Below, in pieces: positions 1 to 9,521 of a stretch of 64,000 bases of DNA. Location: assembly GCF_041261205.1 (NCBI RefSeq), contig NZ_JBGCCH010000003.1, positions 310,001-374,000 on the forward strand, in the 5' to 3' direction. Within the stretch, counting starts at the first letter, position 1, and each line of letters opens with the position of its first letter. The position numbers were made by a program, and so were the translations under genes. Under the pieces are notes generated by a model, which was not told where the DNA came from, did not search any database, and saw nothing but the letters and a program-made list of their open reading frames with translations. Origin of the DNA: Catenulispora sp. MAP5-51 (lineage in GTDB: Bacteria > Actinomycetota > Actinomycetes > Streptomycetales > Catenulisporaceae).

Positions 1-629
1 AGCTGCACCCGCGGCCGATCCCGGTCGCCGAGGCGCTCAAGCGGGCCAACATCGCCGACCTGGCCGACCGCCGGGTGGACAAGCTGTCCGGCGGGCAGCA
101 GCAGCGCGTGCAGTTCGCGATGGCGATCATCGGCGACAGCCCGCTGATCGTCCTGGACGAGCCCACGACCGGGATGGACGTGGAGAACCGCCAGGCGTTC
201 TGGGCGACCATGCGCGAGCGCGCCTACGAGGGCAAGACGGTGCTGTTCGCCACGCACTACCTGGAAGAGGCGGACCAGTTCGCCGAGCGCGTCATCGTCA
301 TCAACAAGGGCCGGCTGCTCGCCGACGGCACGGCGGCCGACATCAAGGCCAGCGCCGGCGCCAAGCGGCTGTCGTTCCGGCTTCCCGGGGTGCAGGACGC
401 GGTGCTGTACCGGCTGCCGAACCTGGTGAACGTGGAGCGGCAGGCGGACATCGTGCGGCTGCAGACCTCCGACTCGGACGCCACGCTGTACGCGCTGCTG
501 GACGCCGGCTACCGGCCGGCGGACATCGAGATCCAGGCGCTGGGTCTGGAGCAGGCCTTCCTGGCGATCACCGCCGAGGACAACTCCGTCGGGGACACCA
601 ACACCGAGACCCTGGAGGCGGCGCGATGA
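1..629 (+). CDS. ABC transporter ATP-binding protein, 5'-truncated by window edge
   Basis: The reading frame is open from base 3, so the gene starts before the window; about 208 codons are visible. It carries the ABC signature LSGGQQQR, Walker B with catalytic glutamate (LIVLDEPTTGMD) and the H-loop ATHYLEE; the Walker A end lies outside. The last ~100 residues are the C-terminal extension usual for drug and polyether exporter ATPases. Its stop overlaps the permease start in an ATGA junction, so the two are translationally coupled and should form one ABC-2 exporter. With the downstream kinase and regulator this matches the Bacillus LnrLMN/YvfRS layout, where the kinase senses membrane-active antibiotics; that role is inference. 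Confidence 0.93.
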   Translation, partial: LHPRPIPVAEALKRANIADLADRRVDKLSGGQQQRVQFAMAIIGDSPLIVLDEPTTGMDVENRQAFWATMRERAYEGKTVLFATHYLEEADQFAERVIVINKGRLLADGTAADIKASAGAKRLSFRLPGVQDAVLYRLPNLVNVERQADIVRLQTSDSDATLYALLDAGYRPADIEIQALGLEQAFLAITAEDNSVGDTNTETLEAAR

Positions 630-1348
630 ACGCGACACTGACGCTCACCAAGCTGGACGTGCTGCGGGTCATGCGCAACGGCCGGTACCTGATCTTCGCG
701 ATCGCGATGCCGGCGGCGCTGTACCTGATCATCGGCAAGCAGAGCACCCAGGCCGACGGGGTCGACTTCAAGGCCTACTACATGCTGGCCATGGCCACCT
801 ACGGCGCGTTCGCCGGGGCCCTGATGAACAACTCCATCCGGATCGCCACCGAGCGCAAGTCCGGCTGGACCCGGCAGCTGCGGCTGACCCCGCTGCCGGG
901 CTGGGGCTACGTCTTCGCCAAGGTGGTCACCTCGCTGGCCACGACCATCCCGTCGGTGCTGGTGGTGTTCGGCATCGGCGCCTTCCTGAACCACGTCGAG
1001 ATGCCGGCCTGGAAGTGGGTCGCCAACGCGGTGATCCTGTGGCTGGTCTCGATGACCTTCGTCTCGCTGGCGGTGGCGATCGGCTACCGCTTCGACCCGG
1101 AGACCGCGCAGCCGGCCGTGATGCTGACCTTCTTCCCGATGGCGATCCTGGGCGGCCTGTGGTTCCCGCTCGGCGGCACGCTGGAGAAGATCGGCAAGTG
1201 GTTCCCGACGTACCAGGCCCACAAGCTGGGGACGGACATCCTGTCCACCGGCAAGGTCTCGATGACGTCGATCGCCGTGGTCGCGGCGTGGGGCGTGTTG
1301 TTCGCGCTGCTGGCGGTGCTCTCGTACCGGTCGGCGAAGGAACAGTGA
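626..1348 (+). CDS. ABC-2 type transporter permease
   Basis: A 240-residue integral membrane protein, the usual size for an ABC-2 permease, with about six hydrophobic segments (near residues 20-40, 50-70, 100-125, 130-155, 165-190 and 210-235). The stretch FFPMAILGGLWFPLGG in the second half is characteristic of ABC-2 permeases. Its ATG overlaps the stop of the ATPase gene. It should form the membrane half of an efflux pump; the substrate cannot be read from sequence, but the adjacent DesK/DesR-like system points to lipids or membrane-active antibiotics. Confidence 0.9.
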   Translation: MNATLTLTKLDVLRVMRNGRYLIFAIAMPAALYLIIGKQSTQADGVDFKAYYMLAMATYGAFAGALMNNSIRIATERKSGWTRQLRLTPLPGWGYVFAKVVTSLATTIPSVLVVFGIGAFLNHVEMPAWKWVANAVILWLVSMTFVSLAVAIGYRFDPETAQPAVMLTFFPMAILGGLWFPLGGTLEKIGKWFPTYQAHKLGTDILSTGKVSMTSIAVVAAWGVLFALLAVLSYRSAKEQ

Positions 1349-1385
1349 CGAATTGCGGAGGGACCCCCTAGGGGAGGCACGATAC

Positions 1386-1394
1386 GGAGGTGAT
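1386..1394 (+). promoter_or_regulatory. Shine-Dalgarno that decides the kinase start
   Basis: GGAGGTGAT is an uninterrupted 9-base complement of the 16S rRNA 3' end. It covers the GTG at 1390 and the ATG at 1393, so neither can be its start; the in-frame GTG at 1399 sits 8 bases after the GGAGG core and is the best start. Confidence 0.7.
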
Positions 1395-1398
1395 GGAC

Positions 1399-2715
1399 GT
1401 GTGGAGCAAGCGGTCGGCCGAGGGGCCGTCGGCGACGGCCGAGGAGGGGATGGCCGGCGCTGCGGAATGGGCCGACCGTTTGGCTTACTTGGACTCACCT
1501 CCGAAGATGCGGCATCCGCGGGTGGGACAGCCGGGCCGGTATAAGTGGCTGTTCGCCGCGGTCTGGCTGTTCTACCTGATCGACCCGGTCGCGAAGGTGG
1601 CCGGGTCGCACCACGCGCCGGGCTTCAAACTGCTGGTTTACGGCGTGGTCGCGGTGTTCGTGGTGGCGTACTGCTGGCTGGCGAACGCGGTGTATCCGAA
1701 GACCGGGTCGGTCGGCGTGGTCAACGAGGCCCCGCGCGGGGTGCTGCCGATTCTGGTGGTCATGGCGTCGATCGCGCTGGTGACGAGTCTGTGGATCTAC
1801 CCGGACCTGGCCGTCATGTGGGTGTACGTCGGCGCGGGGGCGGGCCTGGGCCTGTCGATCCGGAACGGCGTGGCCTTCCGCGGCGTCCTCGTGGCGCTGG
1901 GCCTGATGACCGTCTGCGTCCTGGTCTCCAGCGACCTCCGCTCCTTCTCCACCTGGCTGACCCTGTCCTTCCCGATCTTCTTCGCCGGCATGTCCACCCT
2001 CGGCATCCGCCAGATGGCGCTGCTGATCGGGGAACTGCGCGAAGCCCGCACCCAGGTGGCCCGCCTGGCGGCCAACGAGGAGCGCCTACGCCTGGCCCGC
2101 GACCTCCACGACCTGACCGGCCACTCCCTGGCGACCATCACCCTGAAGGCGGAACTGGCGCAGCGCATGATGGCCAAGGCCCGCGACGCCGCCCCGGACG
2201 GCCCCACCCCGCGCCTGGACGCGGCCCTGAAGGAGGTCGAGGAGATCGAGCAGGTCTCCCGCCAGACCCTGACCGACATCCGCCAGGCCGTGAGCGGCTA
2301 CCGCCGCGCGACCCTCGCGGTGGAGGTGGCCTCGGCGCACGCGGCCCTGGAAACGGCCGGCATCAAGCTCGACGCCTCCCCGGAGGTGGCCGCCGCCACC
2401 GGCGAGTTCGACGCCGGGAGCGAAGCCGCCCTGGCCTGGAGCCTGCGTGAAGCGGTGACGAACGCGATCCGCCACAGCGGCGCCGACCGGGTCGAGGTGA
2501 CCCTGGTCCGCAGCGGCGAGGAGATGGTCCTCACCGTGCGCAACGACGGCCGCGGGCTGGCCGCCACGATCGGCTCGACGGACGACTGCGGCGGCCACGG
2601 CCTGACCGGGCTGCGCGAGCGGCTGGACGCGGTCGGCGGGCGGCTGTCGGTGGGCGGGAACGATGGGGACTTCCGGTTGGTGGCGGCGGCGCCGGCGCGG
2701 GCGAGTGCGGGGTAG
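1399..2715 (+). CDS. DesK/LnrJ-like sensor histidine kinase
   Basis: A membrane-bound NarL-type histidine kinase of about 438 residues. Hydrophobic segments fill roughly residues 45-200. They are followed by the HisKA_3 dimerisation helix with the phospho-accepting His in ARDLHDLTGHSLATI and a C-terminal HATPase domain (N-box EAVTNAIRHS, glycine-rich GGHGLTGLRERL). The start at GTG 1399 follows the Shine-Dalgarno; GTG 1390 is the longest open frame. It lies 41 bases after the permease stop and 51 bases before the response regulator, so it should phosphorylate that regulator. DesK-type kinases respond to membrane state; whether this one senses lipid fluidity or an antibiotic is unknown. Confidence 0.92.
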   Translation: MWSKRSAEGPSATAEEGMAGAAEWADRLAYLDSPPKMRHPRVGQPGRYKWLFAAVWLFYLIDPVAKVAGSHHAPGFKLLVYGVVAVFVVAYCWLANAVYPKTGSVGVVNEAPRGVLPILVVMASIALVTSLWIYPDLAVMWVYVGAGAGLGLSIRNGVAFRGVLVALGLMTVCVLVSSDLRSFSTWLTLSFPIFFAGMSTLGIRQMALLIGELREARTQVARLAANEERLRLARDLHDLTGHSLATITLKAELAQRMMAKARDAAPDGPTPRLDAALKEVEEIEQVSRQTLTDIRQAVSGYRRATLAVEVASAHAALETAGIKLDASPEVAAATGEFDAGSEAALAWSLREAVTNAIRHSGADRVEVTLVRSGEEMVLTVRNDGRGLAATIGSTDDCGGHGLTGLRERLDAVGGRLSVGGNDGDFRLVAAAPARASAG

Positions 2716-2766
2716 ATCCGCATCCGCCGCACCGCCTCCCGCCCCGCCCGACGATAGGTTGGCCCC

Positions 2767-3393
2767 ATGACCGACGCCTCTCCCGATGTCGTCCGCCTCC
2801 TGCTCGCCGAGGATCAGGCCATGGTGCGCGGTGCCCTGGCGACGTTGCTCAACCTCGAGGACGATCTCGAGGTCGTCGCGGAGGTGGGCCGCGGTGACGA
2901 GGTGCTCGCGGCGGCGAAGGCGGCTGATGTGCGGGTGGCGTTGCTGGACATCGAGATGCCGGGGATGTCGGGGCTGGATGCCGCCGACGCCTTGCACCGG
3001 GCGCTGCCGGATGTGCGCATCATCATCCTGACCACGTTCGGGCGGCCCGGGTTCCTGCGGCGGGCGATGGAGTCCGGGGCTTCGGCGTTCCTGGTGAAGG
3101 ACGCTCCGGTGGCCGAGTTGGTCGCGGCCATCCGCAAGGTGCTGCGGGGGGAGCGGGTCATCGATCCGGATCTGGCGGCCGCCGCGCTGGCCGCCGGGGA
3201 GAACCCGTTGACGCCGCGGGAGCGTGATGTGCTCGGGGCCTGCGCCGACGGGTCGACAATCGCCGACGTCGCGCGGCGGCTGCACCTGTCGGAGGGCACG
3301 GTGCGCAACTACCTGTCGGCCTGCATCCAGAAGACCGCCGCCCGGAACCGCACTGAGGCGGTCCGGGCGGCGCAGCAGCGGGGCTGGCTGTAG
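2767..3393 (+). CDS. DesR-like NarL/LuxR response regulator
   Basis: A 208-residue response regulator. The receiver domain has the acidic pair at E15/D16, phospho-acceptor D61 in LLDIEMPGMSG, and the conserved Thr/Lys (ILTTFGRPG, VKDAP). A LuxR-type helix-turn-helix occupies roughly residues 138-200 (LTPRERDVLGACADGSTI, SEGTVRNYLS). The receiver and the C-terminal ending EAVRAAQQRGWL are very like Bacillus DesR/YvfU. Expected to be phosphorylated by the kinase upstream and to control the ABC exporter. Confidence 0.93.
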   Translation: MTDASPDVVRLLLAEDQAMVRGALATLLNLEDDLEVVAEVGRGDEVLAAAKAADVRVALLDIEMPGMSGLDAADALHRALPDVRIIILTTFGRPGFLRRAMESGASAFLVKDAPVAELVAAIRKVLRGERVIDPDLAAAALAAGENPLTPRERDVLGACADGSTIADVARRLHLSEGTVRNYLSACIQKTAARNRTEAVRAAQQRGWL

Positions 3394-3420
3394 AGCAGCG
3401 GCGGGTCTACCGCCTCGGCA

Positions 3421-4242
3421 TCACTTCTTCGGCAACGTCGCCAGCAGTGCGCCGGCCACCTGATTGTTCAACCCGACGCCCTTCATCTCGGCCATCCCCA
3501 GCGGTGCCGCGATCTCTTCCGAGAAGAAGTAGCTGACCGAAGCCTGGTCGTCGTCGACGGTGAGGCCCGGGCCGCCGCTCATGCCACCGCTGTAGTAAGT
3601 CCACCTGACCTGGTGCCCCTGCAGCGTCGCAGTGCCCTTGGTGCAGTGGGAGGCGTCGGCCGTGCACGTGGTCGGAGTGCCCCCGGAGTTCCCCGGCACA
3701 TAGTGCGTCACGGAAACATCGAGTACCGCCTGGCCCATATTGAACTCCGCGGCGTAGCCATTCATCTCCGCACCCCGGAACAGCTTGAGTTCCGCAGCGT
3801 ATTCGGCCGGCAGCGCGGCCTTGATCGCGGCCAGTACCGCCGCGTCGGCGACCGGATCATGGGACGCCGTCGGGAACGAGGGATCCTTTCCCGAGCCCGG
3901 AGGCGAGAACACCTTCGAACCCGTCGGCGGGCTGACCGGGATCCTGCCCGGGAGGCTGCGGCCCCCGTCGGAGCTCGGGACCGGCCCGGTTCCGGTGCTG
4001 CCGGGGCCGATCGCCGGTCCGCTCCCGGCCCTCGCCGGCTGCCCGGACCCGAACCCGCCGAGCGTCACCACCGCCCCGACCACCCCGGCCAGCGCGAGTG
4101 CCGTCCCGCCGCCGCTCATCACGGCGCGCCGCCGCCGCTGCCGGTGTCCCAGCGCCCGGGCCCGTTCCGGCAGGCCGCCGACCGTCGGCACCGTCTCCGG
4201 CGCCACCGCGGCGAACAACCTCCCGACATCTGTCTCCTCCAT
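3421..4242 (-). CDS. Membrane-anchored partner of SigE-family sigma factor (putative anti-sigma-like)
   Basis: A 273-residue protein with an N-terminal cytoplasmic stretch of ~42 residues, an arginine-rich stop (RQRRRRAV), one transmembrane segment near 43-65, a Pro/Ser/Gly-rich linker to ~110 and an extracytoplasmic domain to the end. No zinc anti-sigma motif is visible and I do not recognise the outer domain. AGGAGG lies 5 bases before the ATG. The gene starts 10 bases after the stop of the sigma factor gene, and the same layout recurs at 13826-15351 in this window. Genes paired with SigE-family factors in this way often act as regulators of them, hence the tentative call. Confidence 0.7.
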   Translation of the reverse strand: MEETDVGRLFAAVAPETVPTVGGLPERARALGHRQRRRRAVMSGGGTALALAGVVGAVVTLGGFGSGQPARAGSGPAIGPGSTGTGPVPSSDGGRSLPGRIPVSPPTGSKVFSPPGSGKDPSFPTASHDPVADAAVLAAIKAALPAEYAAELKLFRGAEMNGYAAEFNMGQAVLDVSVTHYVPGNSGGTPTTCTADASHCTKGTATLQGHQVRWTYYSGGMSGGPGLTVDDDQASVSYFFSEEIAAPLGMAEMKGVGLNNQVAGALLATLPKK

Positions 4243-4252
4243 CTAGGCCTCC

Positions 4253-4756
4253 TCAGCTCCCGATGAGATCCAGCGCCTGGTCCCCCAGGACCGAGCGCAA
4301 CTGGTGGAGACCACGGTGGGTGTGCGACTTCACCGAGCCCGCGGAGATGCCGAGCGCGTCGGCGGTCTCCTCGACGCTCCGGTCCTCCCAGAACCGCAGC
4401 ACCAGCACCGCGCGGTAGCGGGGCGTGACCTTGGCGAGCGCGGACAGTAGAGTCAAGCGGACGTCGCTGGCAATACCAGTGCCAGCGACGTCCGGAACCG
4501 CCGCGCTCAAGATCTCCTGCTTCCGGCGACGCCGATAGGTGTCGACGTAAGTGCGGAACAGGATCCGGTGCACATACCCGTCGATCTGCTCGACGCGCTG
4601 GATCCTGTTCCATGCCGTGTACACCTTCGCCAGCGCGTTCTGCGTCAGGTCCTCGGCCAGGTGCCAGTCCCCGCACAACAGGTACGCCGTACGCAGCAGC
4701 CTGTGCTGCCGTGCGAGGACGAACTCGTCGAACTCCCGCTCACGCGCTTCCCGCAT
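4253..4756 (-). CDS. SigE-family ECF RNA polymerase sigma factor
   Basis: A 167-residue ECF sigma factor of the actinobacterial SigE family. Region 2 runs over residues ~10-75 (RTAYLLCGDWHLAEDLTQNA, then VDTYRRRRKQE) and region 4 over ~105-160 (LRFWEDRSVEETADALG, SAGSVKSHTHRGL). The ATG at 4756 has GGAGGGAG about 8 bases upstream. It heads a two-gene unit with the membrane partner. Such factors usually respond to envelope signals; the regulon is unknown. Confidence 0.92.
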   Translation of the reverse strand: MREAREREFDEFVLARQHRLLRTAYLLCGDWHLAEDLTQNALAKVYTAWNRIQRVEQIDGYVHRILFRTYVDTYRRRRKQEILSAAVPDVAGTGIASDVRLTLLSALAKVTPRYRAVLVLRFWEDRSVEETADALGISAGSVKSHTHRGLHQLRSVLGDQALDLIGS

Positions 4757-4886
4757 CCGCCGCTCCCTCCGTGGTCACCCCACTGACGAAGCGGCGGACG
4801 CGCGGGGTTGCGTCAGCGGCCGAACACGTTGTCAGCGCTCAGATGTGCACGGCCTTCGGGGCGTCGGCGGAGACCCCCGCCCGCCG

Positions 4887-5072
4887 ATGATCGATCCGGA
4901 GATGCTGACCGACCGCCTCGTCGGCATCCTGCTCGACGGTCTGCGCGCCGGCGCCGCGAACCGCCCGCTGCCCGGCGAGCCGGCGGTGTTCAGCCCGCTG
5001 GACCCCGACGACCGCGCGGCCGTCGAGCGGGCCATCGCCGAGGAGAACGCGCGCAGAGGGCTGCGGGGCTAG
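4887..5072 (+). CDS. Small hypothetical protein
   Basis: A 61-codon frame encoding an acidic, helical protein (start MIDPEMLTDRLVGILLDGL, end IAEENARRGLRG). The composition looks like real protein and the frame fits actinomycete codon bias, but there is no clear Shine-Dalgarno and no family is recognised. It lies divergent from the sigma factor gene. Confidence 0.4.
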   Translation: MIDPEMLTDRLVGILLDGLRAGAANRPLPGEPAVFSPLDPDDRAAVERAIAEENARRGLRG

Positions 5073-5125
5073 GCCCCGCGCAGGGACCTCGCCGCCGCAG
5101 CTTCAGAACCGCAGGGTCGGGTGGC

Positions 5126-5593
5126 TCAGAACGCGAACACGTCCCCGGTCGCCTTGGCCGCCCAGCCGCCGTTGGAGAACCTGTGGCTCCACGCGACCTT
5201 CCGGCCCTCCCACGTTCCGGCCGCCTGGACCTCCACCGGCGCTTCGAGGGCCGGTGCCATCCACGCCGGGTGGACGGCCAGCTCGTCGAGCCGGCCGTGG
5301 ACCGCGGCCAGCTCCTGGCAGGCCGAGGTCGCGTCCTTCAGGCCGCCGGCGCCGTGGATCACCGGTGTGGCGCCGTGGGCCGTGGTCGTCGTACAGAGCA
5401 GGTAGGCGGTGTGGGTCCGGCCGTGCGGGGAGTCCACGCGCTTGAGGTGCACGGCGCCGAGCACGTGCACGGTGAACCGGGGCGCGGCGTGAGCGGTGCG
5501 GTGGGCGGTGGTGGCTTGAGCGGAGGCGGCGCCTGCGGACAGCGCGGCGACGGACAGGAACGCGGTGGCGGTGACGGCGGCCAGTCGGCGCAT
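5126..5593 (-). CDS. Secreted hypothetical protein
   Basis: A 155-residue protein with a Sec signal peptide (MRRLAAVTATAFLSVAALSA, cleavage after ASA-QA near residue 26). The frame opens further upstream, but ATG 5593 has AAAGGGA about 6 bases before it and begins exactly at the signal peptide, so it is preferred. The mature part of ~130 residues contains one close Cys pair region and no family that I recognise. It stands alone between the sigma factor gene and the sdh terminator. Confidence 0.65.
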   Translation of the reverse strand: MRRLAAVTATAFLSVAALSAGAASAQATTAHRTAHAAPRFTVHVLGAVHLKRVDSPHGRTHTAYLLCTTTTAHGATPVIHGAGGLKDATSACQELAAVHGRLDELAVHPAWMAPALEAPVEVQAAGTWEGRKVAWSHRFSNGGWAAKATGDVFAF

Positions 5594-5684
5594 CGTCGGT
5601 CCCTTTCTCGAGGGCCCCGCCGGCCGCGGGATCGGCCGGCGTGGAGCACAGACCAGCGTCCCGCGAAACGTGCCCCCGAAAGTG

Positions 5685-5720
5685 GAAGACCCGCCGGAAA
5701 TCACCATCCGGCGGGTCTTC
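5685..5720. terminator. Perfect 14-bp hairpin terminator after sdhB
   Basis: GAAGACCCGCCGGA (5685-5698) and its exact complement (5707-5720) enclose an 8-base loop, with TTTC following on the plus strand. It sits 43 bases after the sdhB stop and before the start of the secreted-protein gene, so it can stop sdh transcription and could work in both directions. Confidence 0.85.
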
Positions 5721-5763
5721 TTTCAGATATCAGACCAGTGTCGCATATCGGGTCATCCAGAGG

Positions 5764-6533
5764 TCAAATGACTCGACGCGTGATCAGCGCCCGCTTCACC
5801 TCGGCGATGGCCTGCGTGATCTGGATCCCGCGCGGGCACGCCTCGGTGCAGTTGAACGTGGTCCGGCAGCGCCACACGCCCTCGCGGTCGTTCAGGATCT
5901 CCAGGCGCTCGTTCGCCCCGTCGTCGCGGGAGTCGAAGATGAACCGGTGCGCGTTGACGATCGCCGCCGGGCCGAAGTACTGCCCGTCGGCCCAGAACAC
6001 CGGGCACGACGTGGTGCACGCCGCGCACAGGATGCACTTGGTGGTGTCGTCGAAGCGGTCGCGGTCCTTCTGCGACTGGATCCGCTCGCGCGTGGGCTCG
6101 TTGCCGTGCGCGATCAGGAACGGCTTGACGTCGCGGTAGGCCTGGAAGAACGGCTCCATGTCGACCACGAGGTCCTTGAGCACCGGCAGGCCCTGGATCG
6201 GCTCGACGGTGATCGGCTTGGTCGGGTTCAGGTCCTTCACCAGGGCCTTGCACGCCAGCCGGTTCTTACCGTTGATCCGCATGGCGTCCGAACCGCAGAC
6301 GCCGTGCGCGCAGGAGCGGCGGAAGGTCAGCGACCCGTCCTGCTCCCACTTGATCTTGTGCAGCGAGTCCAGGATGCGGGCCGTCGGGTCCGCGGTGACC
6401 TGGTAGTCCACCCAGTGCGGCGCGGAGTCCACTTCCGGGTTGTAGCGCCGGATGCGGACCGTGATGGTCATCATCTGGACGCCGGCCTTGCCGGACGCGG
6501 AGGTCTCGACGTGCTCTTGTACGGCGGTGCTCA

Positions 6534-6534
<1 letters not shown>
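5764..6534 (-). CDS. sdhB: Succinate dehydrogenase iron-sulfur subunit
   Basis: The 256-residue electron-transfer subunit of complex II. The N-terminal ferredoxin-like domain carries the 2Fe-2S ligands in RRSCAHGVCGSDAM. The C-terminal domain carries the [4Fe-4S]/[3Fe-4S] clusters in CILCAACTTSCPVFW and CTEACPRGIQITQ. It passes electrons from the SdhA flavin to quinone at the membrane. Its ATG overlaps the sdhA stop by one base (TGATG), and it is the last gene of sdhCDAB, before a strong terminator. Confidence 0.97.
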
Positions 6535-8297
<1,763 letters not shown>

Positions 8298-8305
8298 GCG
8301 CTCGC

Positions 8306-8755
8306 CTAGCCCTTGATGTTCGGGTCGAACGTGAAGATGACCAGGGTGCCGAGGAAGATCGTCAGCACGGCGGCCGTGTACAGCAGGCCCTTGAGGATCG
8401 CGCGGGTGCGGTCCTTGTCGGCGTAGTCGTTGATGACGGTGCGCATGCCGTTGGTGCCGTGGATCATCGCCAGCCACAGCTGCAGCAGGTCCCAGAACTG
8501 CCACCACGGGGAGGCCCAGCGGCCGGCCACGAAGGCGAAGCCGATCTTCTCCACGCCGCCGTCGGTGACCATCATGATGAACAAGTGGCCGAGCACCAGG
8601 AAGACCAGCAGGACCCCGGAGGCCCGCATGAACAGCCAGGAGTAGAGCTCGAAGTTGCCGCGGGTGACCTTGCCCGGTCCCTTGCGGGTGCGCATGCGCT
8701 GCGAGCGGCCGGGGTTTCCCGTACGCGGCGGCTCGAGGGAGACGTGAGTGCTCAT
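8306..8755 (-). CDS. sdhD: Succinate dehydrogenase membrane anchor subunit
   Basis: A 149-residue protein with three hydrophobic segments (near 45-70, 85-110 and 125-148). The His in VLGHLFIMMV is a plausible haem ligand, and IHGTNGMRTVINDY is typical of SdhD. It anchors SdhAB to the membrane and helps form the quinone site with SdhC. It follows sdhC by 7 bases in the order sdhC-sdhD-sdhA-sdhB. Confidence 0.93.
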   Translation of the reverse strand: MSTHVSLEPPRTGNPGRSQRMRTRKGPGKVTRGNFELYSWLFMRASGVLLVFLVLGHLFIMMVTDGGVEKIGFAFVAGRWASPWWQFWDLLQLWLAMIHGTNGMRTVINDYADKDRTRAILKGLLYTAAVLTIFLGTLVIFTFDPNIKG

Positions 8756-8762
8756 GACCGGC

Positions 8763-9161
8763 TTACCACCCGAACCACTCGTGGAAGGTGTGCTGCATCA
8801 TCGGCTCCAGGAAGCCGAGCATGAGCACCGCCCACAGACCGACGACGAACCACAGGAGCTGGCGCTGGTACTTCGGCCCCTTGCTCCAGAAGTCGATCGC
8901 GATGATCCGCAGGCCGTTGAAGGCGTGGAACATGACGGCGCCGACCAGGCCGACCTCGAGGAGGTTCACCACGGGGTTCTTGTACGTGCCGATGACCTGG
9001 TTGTACGTGTGCGGACTGACGCGGACCAGGGCCGTGTCGAGCACGTGTGCGAACAGGAAGAAGAACACGAGGACGCCGGTGACGCGTTGCGCGACCCAGC
9101 TCCACATGCCTTCCCGGCCGCGGTAGAGGGTGCCCTTGGCGCCCTGAGCTCCGCTTGCCAT
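8763..9161 (-). CDS. sdhC: Succinate dehydrogenase cytochrome b556 subunit
   Basis: A 132-residue membrane protein with three transmembrane helices. FAHVLDTALVRVSP carries the candidate haem His, and MFHAFNGLRIIAIDF is the family motif. The frame opens upstream to 9227, but ATG 9161 has AGAGG 8 bases before it and gives the usual length. First gene of the sdh operon. Confidence 0.93.
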   Translation of the reverse strand: MASGAQGAKGTLYRGREGMWSWVAQRVTGVLVFFFLFAHVLDTALVRVSPHTYNQVIGTYKNPVVNLLEVGLVGAVMFHAFNGLRIIAIDFWSKGPKYQRQLLWFVVGLWAVLMLGFLEPMMQHTFHEWFGW

Positions 9162-9262
9162 GCCCAGCCTCTCAGGTGAAGTAGCTGACGAGACGACTAC
9201 CGCTACCTCCCGCAACGGTCGTGACATGCGGCCAGGCTTCGGTGCCAGCGGTCATGCTAACG

Positions 9263-9291
9263 ATCATCAAATGGACAAAAGGGACTCGCAA
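9263..9291 (-). promoter_or_regulatory. Candidate sdh promoter
   Basis: On the minus strand TTGCGA (9291-9286) and GATGAT (9268-9263) are separated by 17 bases, about 100 bases upstream of sdhC. Each box matches the housekeeping consensus at 4 of 6 positions, so this is only a candidate. Confidence 0.3.
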
Positions 9292-9358
9292 GCCGAGTGT
9301 GACCAACCCCTCAAGGCCCGGACGCCGAATGGGTAGCGTTCGGCCTTGTGAGGGATTT

Positions 9359-9376
9359 GCCAACGTTTTCGTTGGC
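9359..9376. other. Small perfect hairpin between sdhC and the P450 gene
   Basis: GCCAACG-TTTT-CGTTGGC is a perfect 7-bp stem with a 4-base loop, followed by an A/T-rich run. It lies in the 360-base gap (9162-9521) between divergent genes and could be an operator or a stem in either leader. Apart from this, the candidate promoter and the KstR-like box, I see nothing else in the gap. Confidence 0.4.
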
Positions 9377-9447
9377 TTAAATATCCGCCCGTCCTCGCAG
9401 GTTGCGGCGCGGTAACGACCGCCGGTGCCGATGGCTATTGCGGAAAG

Positions 9448-9461
9448 TAGAACACGTTATT
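9448..9461 (+). promoter_or_regulatory. KstR-like operator
   Basis: TAGAACACGTTATT matches the mycobacterial KstR pattern TnnAACnnGTTnnA at all positions except the last and contains the AACACGTT palindrome. It lies 60 bases before a CYP125-like gene, which is a KstR target in mycobacteria. Binding is inference. Confidence 0.4.
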
Positions 9462-9521
9462 ACGGTGCCCCTACACCGGAAGCTGACAGCCCGTCAGGAA
9501 ACTCGGCCGGGAGGCGCTCGC